Positions 34,814 through 43,806 of a stretch of DNA of 64,000 nt are shown piece by piece. Every line of letters starts with the position of its first letter. Positions within the stretch are counted from its first letter, which is position 1. The position numbers were made by a program, and so were the translations under genes. Location: contig NZ_JXMS01000006.1 in the NCBI RefSeq assembly GCF_001672295.1, positions 78,057 to 142,056 of the forward strand. Direction: 5' to 3'. This DNA comes from Halodesulfovibrio spirochaetisodalis (GTDB lineage: Bacteria > Desulfobacterota > Desulfovibrionia > Desulfovibrionales > Desulfovibrionaceae). The notes beneath the pieces were generated by a model. It saw nothing but the letters and a program-made list of their open reading frames with translations, was not told the DNA's origin and did not search any database.

Positions 34814-35836
34814 ATGCAAGAAGTTCGTAAAGCAGCCCATGAACGTATGAAGGGCTTTTGCAGAGTCTGTAGAGAATGTGACGGACGAGCCTGTGCAGGC
34901 GAAGTTCCGGGAATGGGTGGTCTTGGTACAGCTGCTTCATTCAAAGGCAATGTAGAGGCTCTGGCAGACTACAAACTGCGCATGCGCACTATCCACGATG
35001 TTTCTGCCCCATCAACATCCACCAGTGTTCTGGGGTATGCTCTGTCCATTCCAGTTTTTGCTGCCCCTATCGGCGGCGTATCTTTCAACATGGGCGGTCA
35101 GATTACTGAAGAAGAGTACATTCTCTCAAAGGTTAAAGCGTGCGATGCCAACGGCATTGTGGGCTGTACTGGCGACGGTGTACCACCGTTTATCTCCGAA
35201 GCAGGTTTTGCTGCTCTTACCGCAGTAAACGGCAATGGCATTCCGTTCATCAAACCGTGGGAAGGCGATGAGTTCTTTGAAAAAATCGAAAAGGCAGCTG
35301 CAACAGGCTGTACAACCTTCGGTATAGACATCGACGCAATCGGCCTCATCACTCTTGCTAAAATGGGTCGTCCAGTAGCACCGCGTGGTGTTGAACGCCT
35401 GCGTGCTCTTATTGAACAAATTCCAGGACAGGTACTCCTTAAGGGCGTGATGACAGCTGAAGACGCTCAGGCTGCAGCCGAAGCCGGTGCAGCAGGTATC
35501 GTAGTCTCCAACCACGGTGGTCGTGTTCTTGATCACACACCGGGTACAGCGCACGTAATTTCCGACATCGCAGACGCTGTGAATGGTGAAATTGCAGTAC
35601 TCGTTGACGGTGGTATCCGCACTGGTGCTGACGTACTTAAAATGATCGCCCTTGGCGCTGATGCCGTTATGATAGGTCGTCCATTCTCTATCGCCACTGT
35701 TGGCGGTCTGGAAGAAGGTGCATCCAAATACATCCAGCAACTTACCGGAGAGCTTACATCTGCAATGGTACTTACAGGCTGTGAATCCATTGAAGATGCG
35801 AACGCAGACATCATTACTGATGTTCTCGGGCAGTAG
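34814..35836 (+). CDS. FMN-dependent alpha-hydroxy-acid oxidizing protein
   Basis: 340 aa TIM barrel of the lactate oxidase/glycolate oxidase family. Active-site and FMN residues appear: APIGG, Lys210 in VLLKGVMTAEDA, the catalytic His234 in SNHGGRVLD, VDGGIRTGADVLKMIALGADAVMIGRP. The N-terminus has four closely spaced Cys (16, 19, 22, 27 in GFCRVCRECDGRACAG). This is a feature of an anaerobe-enriched subgroup and could bind a metal or Fe-S cluster. It is somewhat shorter than L-lactate dehydrogenases of this family (about 380 aa). It sits in a GntR-controlled unit. Substrate not certain. Confidence 0.88.
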   Translation: MQEVRKAAHERMKGFCRVCRECDGRACAGEVPGMGGLGTAASFKGNVEALADYKLRMRTIHDVSAPSTSTSVLGYALSIPVFAAPIGGVSFNMGGQITEEEYILSKVKACDANGIVGCTGDGVPPFISEAGFAALTAVNGNGIPFIKPWEGDEFFEKIEKAAATGCTTFGIDIDAIGLITLAKMGRPVAPRGVERLRALIEQIPGQVLLKGVMTAEDAQAAAEAGAAGIVVSNHGGRVLDHTPGTAHVISDIADAVNGEIAVLVDGGIRTGADVLKMIALGADAVMIGRPFSIATVGGLEEGASKYIQQLTGELTSAMVLTGCESIEDANADIITDVLGQ

Positions 35837-35839
35837 CAT

Positions 35840-36136
35840 GCCTCCGGCGGCCAAAGAACCTTGTTGAAACAAGGTTCTCTGGACTCTCCAAAAACTTTTA
35901 GTCGCGATACCAGCCCGTTTTTCATCTGAACCTCGCGGCTTTTGCACCACTACCTTTCTCAAACTATAAAAGGGTTGGCCTCATAATTGAGGCCAACCCT
36001 TTTTAATAACGGAAAGATAGCGTGTTCGCGGCTTCCAACAAGAAAAGAAACGGATTGAAGACGCGTATAAATGGGGTCAAGGGGACGCGTCCCCTTGTGG
36101 GGGTGCAGGGGCAAAGCCCGCCTGCCCGTCGGAGAC
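35840..36136 (+). repeat. Dispersed modular repeat copy R5 (full, subtype B)
   Basis: Left end GCCTCCGGCGGC starts 3 bp after the oxidase stop. HP1 is the subtype-B form AGAACCTTGTT/AACAAGGTTCT (35855-35878), different from R1. HP2 (AAAAGGGTTGGCC/GGCCAACCCTTTT), the GTTCGCGGCTTCCAAC block, the CAAGGGGACGCGTCCCCTTG palindrome and the right end GCCCGTCGGAGAC all follow. It fills the convergent gap with pyrD. Confidence 0.87.
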
Positions 36137-36188
36137 AGTCTTCTCCCTACGGAGACAACAGCCTGCGCCCATCAACGACACGCATAGA

Positions 36189-37109
36189 CTAGAGTTGCAA
36201 AGACCCTCTGTATTCTTCAAGATCGGTAATATTCATCTGTTCCATAAGCTCTTCAAGCTCTTTAACAAGACGGAACGAGAAGTCCGGACGCAGGAAGTTG
36301 GCGGTACCAACCTGCACTGCGTGTGCTCCTACAAGGATGAACTCAAGCACATCTTCTGCTGAAGCAATGCCGCCCATACCGATTACCGGAATAGAAACAG
36401 CTTTGCAGACCTGATAGGTACAGCGAAGCGCTACAGGTTTAATTGCAGGGCCAGAAAGACCACCGATAACGTTTGCGATAAGCGGCTTGCGCTTACGGAT
36501 ATCAACGCCCATGCCGGACAGTGTATTGATGCAGGAGATCACATTAGCGCCTGCACCTTCAACGGCTTTGGCAATGGTGGTGATGTCGGTAACGTTCGGG
36601 CTGAGTTTAATGATGACCGGCTTTACGCCAGCAGCTTTTTTTACAGCTTCGGTTACACGGGCAGCCTGCTGCGGATCCTGACCAAAAAGGATACCGCCTT
36701 CCTGCACATTCGGGCAGGAGATATTCACTTCGATTGCCGCAATACCTTCTTCCGCTGCAAGGACTGCTGTGAGTTCGCCGAACTCAGCAGGGTCACATGC
36801 GTAGATATTGGCAATAACCGGAAGTTGTTCCGTAGGAAGCTTGGGCAATTTTTCTGTAATAAAATTCTCTACACCAGAGTTCTGAAGACCTACAGCGTTG
36901 AGCATACCGCATGGAGTTTCCGCAATACGCGGCATCGGATTCCCTGCGCGAGGCTCAAGGGAAAGCCCTTTTACCACGATACCGCCAAGTGTAGTAAGAT
37001 CGCCGTACGGGGCAAACTCAACACCGTACCCGAAGGTACCTGATGCGGTAAGAATAGGGTTTTTAAACTGTAAGCCAGTAGAGCCGGGAAGCGTTACATT
37101 AGTACTCAT
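36189..37109 (-). CDS. pyrD: Dihydroorotate dehydrogenase B, catalytic subunit
   Basis: 306 aa class 1B PyrD. Motifs include LTASGTFGYGVEF, NAVGLQNSGVENF, INISCPNV with the catalytic Cys of class 1 enzymes, KLSPNVTD and GMGGIASAEDVLEFILVGAHAVQVGT. It oxidises dihydroorotate with electrons passed via PyrK to NAD. It lies 9 bp after pyrK in one operon, an order opposite to that of the name. Typical of anaerobes. Confidence 0.96.
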   Translation of the reverse strand: MSTNVTLPGSTGLQFKNPILTASGTFGYGVEFAPYGDLTTLGGIVVKGLSLEPRAGNPMPRIAETPCGMLNAVGLQNSGVENFITEKLPKLPTEQLPVIANIYACDPAEFGELTAVLAAEEGIAAIEVNISCPNVQEGGILFGQDPQQAARVTEAVKKAAGVKPVIIKLSPNVTDITTIAKAVEGAGANVISCINTLSGMGVDIRKRKPLIANVIGGLSGPAIKPVALRCTYQVCKAVSIPVIGMGGIASAEDVLEFILVGAHAVQVGTANFLRPDFSFRLVKELEELMEQMNITDLEEYRGSLQL

Positions 37110-37118
37110 TCAAGCCTC

Positions 37119-37937
37119 CTACTCTTCATCCAGAATAATCTGATCTGCCCAGAATACAGGGCCGTGCTCACATGCTTGAGCGCGTCCGGCTGCAACGCCT
37201 TTGGCAGTCATTTTTTCGGTGGTTTTAGTGACACAGCCAAGACATGCCCCGACACCGCAAGCCATACGGTTTTCCAGAGAAAGCTGGCAACGGGCATTAT
37301 GTTTTGCTGCAAAGGCCTGTACCGCTTTTAAGAACGGGGTAGGCCCACAGGCCAGTACAAGACCGTCACTTTCTGCATATTCAGCAATGCTGGTTTCAAT
37401 CAAATCCAGAAAATGCGCCAGATCTTCAGGGCTGCGCTCGTGATGATTTGCAGCTGTAATGCGCTCATTAATGGATTCAAACGGGTAGCAGTTCAGCGGC
37501 ATTCTGTGCCCGAACTCCATATGCAGGTTCCACGGCTGCGGGTGCTTCTGTGCGTAGGCAACAAGCGGAGCAATACCGATTCCGCCAGCAAGAAGCAGGG
37601 TAGGAGTTTTGTCTTCCACCGCAAAAGGAGTACCGAGAGGCCCCCACAGCACGACTTTATCACCTGTTTTCAGTGTAGCAAGACGTTTGGTTCCGCGTCC
37701 GACAACCTGAAAGAAAATTACGAGATCGCGTTTGCTTACACGACAGATAGAAAAGGGACGCGCCCACATCATATCAAGCGCCCACCCTTCCGGGCGAAGC
37801 ATCACAAACTGGCCTGGTTGCCAATCTGCCCATTCCGGGCGCTCAATGCGCAGGGCGAAAAAGAGATTTTCGCCAGATACTGTTCCAAAGGGAACATTAT
37901 CAAGGACTGTAAGCGTAGTGCATTGTTCCTGATGCAT
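37119..37937 (-). CDS. pyrK: Dihydroorotate dehydrogenase B, electron-transfer subunit
   Basis: 272 aa ferredoxin-reductase-like protein. The FAD region is WQPGQFVMLRPEG...MWARPFSICRV, with the nucleotide site LLAGGIGIAPLVA. The C-terminal 2Fe-2S ligands are CGVGACLGC plus Cys in ACEHGPVF. It starts at ATG 37937 (MHQEQCTTL) with AGGAAT-like spacing. It partners PyrD, encoded immediately downstream. Its leader contains a possible structured element. Confidence 0.95.
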   Translation of the reverse strand: MHQEQCTTLTVLDNVPFGTVSGENLFFALRIERPEWADWQPGQFVMLRPEGWALDMMWARPFSICRVSKRDLVIFFQVVGRGTKRLATLKTGDKVVLWGPLGTPFAVEDKTPTLLLAGGIGIAPLVAYAQKHPQPWNLHMEFGHRMPLNCYPFESINERITAANHHERSPEDLAHFLDLIETSIAEYAESDGLVLACGPTPFLKAVQAFAAKHNARCQLSLENRMACGVGACLGCVTKTTEKMTAKGVAAGRAQACEHGPVFWADQIILDEE

Positions 37938-38440
37938 AATTCCTGTAACCTTATTGCAATTTCTTAAGGCATGTCAGCCCTGCCCAAAGCGTGCAAATCC
38001 TGATAGTAAAGTATTACCCGAACGTCGGGCTGTTTACGTGTACGTTCTTTCTCCTCAGGTCGCAATCAATACTTTACCCATTATTGAGTATTTGATGAAT
38101 GCACCTGAGTTCGCAAAAAAAGCCTCTGTTTTCTTCTGTATCACATTTCTCACATCGGCTGGAATGTATTCATAGAATTTATTAATCATACAAACGAAGT
38201 AGAAAAAAAATATTCAGCACACACTGCTGCTTTGACACCATTTACACCGCACGGTTTACTTTTGACCCTAAAAAGAGTTGCCATGTGACAGGTATTAGAG
38301 TTGCCAACGCCTAATTCAATGGGTATGTGCTACACCGCAGACTACGAAGAAAATTATTTCCGCCAGCAAATTTTTTCCAGCCAGCTGCTTGGCAACTGGT
38401 TGAACCACCTTACAAGGCGGAATCACAAGAGATATATACT
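37938..38440. other. Divergent intergenic region with possible pyrK leader structure
   Basis: About 500 bp between pyrK (minus) and the U32 gene (plus). GTAAAGTATT (38006-38015) pairs perfectly with AATACTTTAC (38068-38077). The pair encloses a CCCGA/TCGGG hairpin (38017-38029). The element would lie about 70-140 nt upstream of the pyrK start in its mRNA. No protein gene was accepted here. Confidence 0.45.
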
Positions 38441-40453
38441 ATGCAAAATAAACCTGAAATTTTGGCACCTGCCGGTGATAAAAACGCGTTTCTTGCTGCA
38501 ATTGCAGCCGGAGCCGACGCGGTATACCTTGGCTTAAAACACTTCTCCGCCCGTATGGCGGCGGACAACTTTTCCACTACCGAACTTTCTAAGATGGTAG
38601 AGCTTGCCCACAAAGAAGACCGTAAGGTTTATGTGGCAATGAACACACTTGTTAAGCCGGGAGACCCAGATTCCGCTGCACGCCTTATCGGACGACTTCA
38701 GCGTGACGTAAGTCCGGACGCTCTTATCATGCAGGATTTAGGCATGGTAGAAGTTGCCAAACAAGCAGGATTTGCTGGAGAGCTGCACCTTTCCACCCTT
38801 GCAAACGTGACACACCCTGCCGCGTTTCAAGCTGCCAAGGACTTGGGTGTAAGCCGTGTCATTCTTCCACGTGAGCTGGATATTGATGAAGTACGCCAGT
38901 GTAGCGATGCCTGCCCTGACGATATGTCTCTTGAATTATTCGTTCACGGAGCACTTTGCTACTGTGTATCCGGCCGATGTTACTGGTCCAGCTACATGGG
39001 CGGCAAATCCGGCCTGCGCGGGCGCTGTGTTCAGCCTTGTCGTCGCGTGTACCAGCAAAAAGCACGTAAAGGTCGCTTCTTCTCCTGTCAGGACTTATCT
39101 CTGGATGTTCTGGCAAAAACTCTGCTGCCGATTGAAAACCTGAAGTCATGGAAAATTGAAGGCCGTAAAAAAGGCCCTCACTATGTGTACTACGTGACCA
39201 CGGCATACAAACTGCTGCGCGATAATCCTGATGATCCAAAAGCACGTAAGCAGGCAGAACAGATTCTTGAACAGGCGCTTGGTCGCCCATCAACACACGG
39301 TACGTTCCTGCCACAAAAGCGGCATTCTCCTGTAAACCCGAGCGAACAGACAAGCTCTGGTCGCCTTGTAGGCAAAATTACAGTTGAACCACCGAAAAAA
39401 GCTAAAAAAGGCGAGCGAACTTACCCTAAATATTTCTTCAAACCTCGCTTTGAACTGCTGAAATCCGACTTCCTGCGTATCGGGTATGAAGATGAGCAAT
39501 GGCACTTTACCGATCGTGTTCCGCACCCTGTGCCGAAAAACGGTACATTTGTTCTGCGTGCACCAGCAGGAAAACGCCCGAAAAGCGGTACTCCGGTATT
39601 CCTGATTGACCGCCGCGAACACGAGATGATTAAAATCCTGCGCGAGTGGGAAGGAAAGCTTTCACGCTGCAAAGGCAAGAAGAGCGAATCTATTGAAGTT
39701 CCTCTCTCCTACCCTGCAATGGGTAAGCGTCCGCGCTCTATGACAATTCTCATGCGCGATCATTTACCACACGGCAAGCAGGGCAAAGCTGGTAAATTTA
39801 CTGATACTGCCAACGGTATCTGGCTTGGACAGCGTTCGCTAAAAACAGTCGGGCGTACTCTCTTCGGACGTATGTCATGGTGGCTTCCACCTGTGATCTG
39901 GCCGAATGAAGAGAACAAATGGCGCTCCATGGTCAAACAGGCGTTGCGCCAAGGTGCCAGACACTTTGTACTCGGCTCTCCGTGGCAGGCTGTCTTCTTT
40001 GAAGGAGCCCGCAACATTGACCTCATTGCCGGGCCGTTCTGTAACCCGTCCAACCCTGCAGCTATTGCTGCACTGAAAAAGATGGGCTTTAAAGGCGCAA
40101 TCATCTCTCCTGAACTTTCTCAGGAAGATGTTATGGAACTGCCAAAGCAGAGCTGTCTGCCGCTCGGCGTGGTTCTTTACGGCTACTGGCCTATGGGAAT
40201 TTCCCGCTTCCCTCTGGAGGGCGTAAAGCCGAACGAGCCATTTTACTCACCAAAGGGTGAATGCTTCTGGCTGCGCCGCTACGGGCAGAATTCATGGATT
40301 TACCCGGGCTGGCCTATGGACATCGAAAAGAACAAGCAGCAGCTTCTTCAGGCTGGGTATACCTTGTTTGTAAAACTGATGGAAAAACCACCGGCAGCAG
40401 TACCTGAAGCAAAACGTACATCCCCGTTCAACTGGGACTTGAACTTACTGTAA
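38441..40453 (+). CDS. Peptidase U32 family protein
   Basis: 670 aa from ATG 38441 (MQNKPEILAPAGDKNAF). The first 300 residues are a U32 domain: LAPAGD...AAGADAVYLGLKHFSAR and the signature LELFVHGALCYCVSGRCYWSSYMGG followed by LRGRCVQPCRRVY. Its Cys residues fit an Fe-S cluster as in TrhP/RlhA. The remaining half is longer than in TrhP and resembles RlhA-type proteins. E. coli relatives hydroxylate tRNA (TrhP) or 23S rRNA (RlhA), so an RNA-hydroxylation role is likelier than proteolysis. The upstream extension to 38327 is dropped. Confidence 0.87.
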   Translation: MQNKPEILAPAGDKNAFLAAIAAGADAVYLGLKHFSARMAADNFSTTELSKMVELAHKEDRKVYVAMNTLVKPGDPDSAARLIGRLQRDVSPDALIMQDLGMVEVAKQAGFAGELHLSTLANVTHPAAFQAAKDLGVSRVILPRELDIDEVRQCSDACPDDMSLELFVHGALCYCVSGRCYWSSYMGGKSGLRGRCVQPCRRVYQQKARKGRFFSCQDLSLDVLAKTLLPIENLKSWKIEGRKKGPHYVYYVTTAYKLLRDNPDDPKARKQAEQILEQALGRPSTHGTFLPQKRHSPVNPSEQTSSGRLVGKITVEPPKKAKKGERTYPKYFFKPRFELLKSDFLRIGYEDEQWHFTDRVPHPVPKNGTFVLRAPAGKRPKSGTPVFLIDRREHEMIKILREWEGKLSRCKGKKSESIEVPLSYPAMGKRPRSMTILMRDHLPHGKQGKAGKFTDTANGIWLGQRSLKTVGRTLFGRMSWWLPPVIWPNEENKWRSMVKQALRQGARHFVLGSPWQAVFFEGARNIDLIAGPFCNPSNPAAIAALKKMGFKGAIISPELSQEDVMELPKQSCLPLGVVLYGYWPMGISRFPLEGVKPNEPFYSPKGECFWLRRYGQNSWIYPGWPMDIEKNKQQLLQAGYTLFVKLMEKPPAAVPEAKRTSPFNWDLNLL

Positions 40454-40496
40454 GCAACAGTGAGCCTCTACAGTACGATTTAAAGTAATGCATAAA

Positions 40497-40528
40497 AAAG
40501 GCTGTTCCTCATATGAGGAACAGCCTTT
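40497..40528. terminator. Bidirectional terminator, U32 / TolC-like
   Basis: AAAGGCTGTTCCTCAT pairs with its perfect reverse complement ATGAGGAACAGCCTTT (40497-40528), with flanking A and T bases. Confidence 0.85.
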
Positions 40529-40562
40529 AATTGTATTCTGTAAATACGTTACGATACGTCGA

Positions 40563-42212
40563 CTAGTTAGATTCCTGCTCAAGTTTATTCTCAAGCTGAC
40601 GATCTTTTTCTGTATCAAGGGACTGATCAAGAGCGCTTGTATCGCCACTGCGTTCAGCAGCTTCATCTTTTTTGATGTCGCTGGCGATATCTGCTTCAAG
40701 CCCTTTACCTGTTTCGTTAATTGCATTGCTGGTTGTAAGACCAGGAACTTTGCTACCTGTTGCGTTGTACAAGGAAGCTACGGAGATCATATAGTCACCG
40801 CGAGCTGTAATCAACGAAGCTTCAGCAGAAGAAAGGTCAGCCTGTGCATCAAGCACGTCTGTGTTGGTACCAACCTGTGCCTGATAACGGGCTACAGCCA
40901 TACGGTACGCTTCTTCCGCTGCGGCAAGAGTTTTTTCTGCCACTTTGATACGCTTTGCAGCGTTGATGATATTCAAGTAACGGGACTTAACTTCGAACGC
41001 AGCTTCCTGCCATGTGTTGGCTTCAGTAGCTTTGTTGGAAAGCACGGTTTGTTGTGCACTGGTTGTTGCAAAGTATGTGGTACCCCAGGAGAACAAGCTC
41101 CAAGTTGCCTGTGCACCAAACTGGGTTACGGAACGATCAGGGCCACTTGAGCTGTCGTACCCGTTAGCTTCAATGCTGTCCCCATTTTTAGTCCATTTGA
41201 TGTTACCAGTAACCTGCGGGTAAAATTCACTTGCAGCAATGGTAACATTTTCCTGAGAAATTTCAGTAGATTTGCGGGCAATCAGGATATCTGGGCGATA
41301 GTGCGCCGCAGTATCAAGGCTTACTTCAAGCGGCTGATCGAACGGGAAGTACGCAAGCTCACCCACATAGTTAATGTGAGCGTTAACCGGAAGGTTCAGC
41401 AAAGTATTTAAGCGTGCTTCCTGAATAACAACGGTGTTCTGTGCTGAAATAAGTGTATTTTCCGCTTCAGAAAGCTGTGCTTCAGCACGAAGTACGTCGA
41501 TACGAGGTTTCAGACCAACATCGTAGAAGGCCTGCGCAACCTTGAGCTGTGAAGCAAGACGTTCTACAGAGTCTTTTGCGGACTCAACGTTTTCACGGGC
41601 GGTCAGCAGATTAATGAAGTTCTGCTGCACAAGAAGAATCAGGTTCAATTCAGCCTGACTCAACGCCAGATCCTGACTCAAAGCAGTAAGTGCTGCACTG
41701 TTGTAGGTTGCCAGCAGTCTGAAACCAGTAAAGATCTGCTGAGTAACTTCAACATTCCACTGGTAATTGGTGTGGCTTCCAAACTGCTTAGGGTCTGTAT
41801 GGGTAGCAGAGTACGAAGTATTAAGTGCAGGGCCGAATGCACCGCGAGCAGATTTTCTGCTTTCTTCGGCACTGGTTGCGCCTCTGCGGGCAGCTTCAAT
41901 GGAAGGGTTATCTTTAAGAGCCTTTAATACGGCATCCTTAAGATTATATTTACCGGAAAAAAGAATACCGGCTGTGGATTCTGGTTTTACTGCTTCCGCA
42001 GCATTTTTAATCTCTTTTTCAACGGCGCTTCGTTCTTCAGGAGAAGCTTCTCTCTGAATTTGTATGTCCATTGCGCCTTCATCAAGTTCTTTCATATCTT
42101 CCGATTGGGTCATATCGTCAGATACAGGCACAGTTTCAGCAGAAACAGGAGCCGCGAAGATTACACTCAGTACGAAGAGTATCAGCAGCTGTTGCCAACG
42201 TGGGCATCTCAT
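40563..42212 (-). CDS. TolC-family outer-membrane efflux protein
   Basis: 549 aa from ATG 42212 (MRCPRWQQLLILFVL) behind AAGGAG, with a signal peptide cleaved near VSAE. Two outer-membrane efflux repeats are visible, with NLKDAVLKALKDNPSIEAAR at the start of the first and long heptad helices such as AEAQLSEAENTLISAQ and DAQADLSSAEASLITARGDY in both. The N-terminal acidic stretch (EDMKELDEGAMD) and the C-terminal Glu/Asp/Lys-rich tail are extra to the core. It is divergent from tolQRAB-pal; no membrane-fusion protein is adjacent, so the inner-membrane partner is unknown. Confidence 0.9.
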   Translation of the reverse strand: MRCPRWQQLLILFVLSVIFAAPVSAETVPVSDDMTQSEDMKELDEGAMDIQIQREASPEERSAVEKEIKNAAEAVKPESTAGILFSGKYNLKDAVLKALKDNPSIEAARRGATSAEESRKSARGAFGPALNTSYSATHTDPKQFGSHTNYQWNVEVTQQIFTGFRLLATYNSAALTALSQDLALSQAELNLILLVQQNFINLLTARENVESAKDSVERLASQLKVAQAFYDVGLKPRIDVLRAEAQLSEAENTLISAQNTVVIQEARLNTLLNLPVNAHINYVGELAYFPFDQPLEVSLDTAAHYRPDILIARKSTEISQENVTIAASEFYPQVTGNIKWTKNGDSIEANGYDSSSGPDRSVTQFGAQATWSLFSWGTTYFATTSAQQTVLSNKATEANTWQEAAFEVKSRYLNIINAAKRIKVAEKTLAAAEEAYRMAVARYQAQVGTNTDVLDAQADLSSAEASLITARGDYMISVASLYNATGSKVPGLTTSNAINETGKGLEADIASDIKKDEAAERSGDTSALDQSLDTEKDRQLENKLEQESN

Positions 42213-42671
42213 GGTCAGGTCTCCTTGCGTTTGTCTCATAGACTCGCAGCTAGCAATGATACGCACTCCTTTTGAAAAGAATATGCGCGTTCATATGCTG
42301 TTTCAAGGGTAAGTGGATAAAAAAACTGATCTATACGTATAATCACGCTGTGTTTCAGGTATGCTTCCGTGTGTGAGGAGAAGCACTGAATGATCAGGAT
42401 AAGTCCCAATATATTAAGGACATTCAAACACTGTTTGAATAAGAGAGATAGATACTCAAAATACCCGTCAACTGCAAGACACATTACGCTATACGCCAAA
42501 ATCGATCTAACAGGTTCCTGCCGTCTCCTCCTTACTAACGGCACTGGTGAAAGAGCGATAAAATAACAAAAAAATTAATTGGATACCTAAGAACTTTAAA
42601 CCGTAACTTATTTAGGGTACAACCCTTCAAACTAAAAATAATAACATCCGAAACATCAAACGGAGAAATAT
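42213..42671. other. Divergent promoter region, TolC-like / tol-pal
   Basis: About 460 bp. No gene accepted; the 102-codon minus ORF has no ribosome site. The segment before tolQ (42560-42665) is AT-rich and should hold the tol-pal promoter. Confidence 0.45.
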
Positions 42672-43364
42672 ATGGGTGACACCAATATCTTCATGCTCAT
42701 TGGGCAAGCCACCATTGTCGTAAAAGTAGTACTCGGTATGCTTGCAGGAATGTCCCTTATCAGCTGGACAATCATGTTTAACAAATGGATTACGCTGAAC
42801 TCTGCAAAAAAACGTGCAGCAAACGGCATCGATGCATTTCAGAGCGCTAAATCCCTACGCGAAGCTGTTCAGGCCGTCGGCACTGATTCTTCCTCTCCTC
42901 TCTATTTTGTAGCACAGCAGGGCGTAGACGAATACACACGCTTACGCGAAAGCGTAACTTCTTCATCAGTCATCGCAGACAACGTAAAACGTTCTCTGGA
43001 TCAGGGCGTTTCCATGCAGTCTGCGACTCTTTCTTCAGCGCTACCTTTCCTTGCAACATGTGCTAACTCAGCACCATTTATCGGCCTTTTCGGTACTGTT
43101 TGGGGTATTATGCACTCCTTCCAGACTATCGGTCAGATGAAAACTGCTGCCCTTGCTGCTGTTGCACCGGGTATTTCCGAAGCACTGGTTGCAACTGCTA
43201 TCGGCCTTGCTGTCGCTATCCCTGCTGCCATCGGCTATAACATGTTCCTTGGTAAATTACAGGATATCGAAGTACAGCTCGGTGCTTTTGCCGGAGTATT
43301 CTTAAACCGCGTACAGCGCGAACTCCACACCCAGCGTACCAAGCGAACTTCCGGTGAAGGATAG
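42672..43364 (+). CDS. tolQ: TolQ/ExbB-family proton channel subunit
   Basis: 230 aa, three membrane helices. The core is the MotA/TolQ/ExbB region LPFLATCANSAPFIGLFGTVWGIMHSF followed by VAPGISEALVATAIGLAVAIPAAIGYN, including conserved Thr and Glu lining the channel. With TolR it converts proton flow into motion of TolA to link the outer membrane to the division site. First gene of tolQ-R-A-B-pal; no ybgC upstream. Confidence 0.94.
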   Translation: MGDTNIFMLIGQATIVVKVVLGMLAGMSLISWTIMFNKWITLNSAKKRAANGIDAFQSAKSLREAVQAVGTDSSSPLYFVAQQGVDEYTRLRESVTSSSVIADNVKRSLDQGVSMQSATLSSALPFLATCANSAPFIGLFGTVWGIMHSFQTIGQMKTAALAAVAPGISEALVATAIGLAVAIPAAIGYNMFLGKLQDIEVQLGAFAGVFLNRVQRELHTQRTKRTSGEG

Positions 43365-43369
43365 TCCAT

Positions 43370-43795
43370 ATGGCTATATCTCTCGGAAACAAAAAAGGCT
43401 TTGTATCTGAAATCAACGTTACCCCCTTTGTTGACGTAATGCTGGTACTGCTCATCATTTTTATGGTGACAGCACCGCTTATGACACAGGGCTTAGACGT
43501 TGAATTACCGCAGACACAAACGGTTTCAGCACTGCCTTCAGACAAAGACCACCTTATCCTTACGATAGATAAGAACGGGGTAATGATGCTTGATGACTAC
43601 AAGGTGACTGAAAAGGAACTTCCCGGTCATCTGGAGCGTCTTGTCAAAAAGCAAAACAAGCAGCTTTTCCTGCGTGCTGATAAAAATGTCGCCTATGGCA
43701 ACGTTGTCAAAGCGATGGGCATCATTAAAGGTGCAGGCATTACTAACTTAGGGGTACTTGCCGAAACCCCGGAAACTGCGACAGCAAAAAAATAG
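43370..43795 (+). CDS. tolR: TolR/ExbD-family proton channel subunit
   Basis: 141 aa. A single N-terminal helix INVTPFVDVMLVLLIIFMV carries the essential Asp of the proton path. The periplasmic part begins MTQGLDVELPQT and ends with the RADKNVAYGNVVKAMGIIKGAGI segment, standard for TolR. Starts 5 bp after tolQ. Confidence 0.94.
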   Translation: MAISLGNKKGFVSEINVTPFVDVMLVLLIIFMVTAPLMTQGLDVELPQTQTVSALPSDKDHLILTIDKNGVMMLDDYKVTEKELPGHLERLVKKQNKQLFLRADKNVAYGNVVKAMGIIKGAGITNLGVLAETPETATAKK

Positions 43796-43806
43796 GTGCG
43801 TAACAC

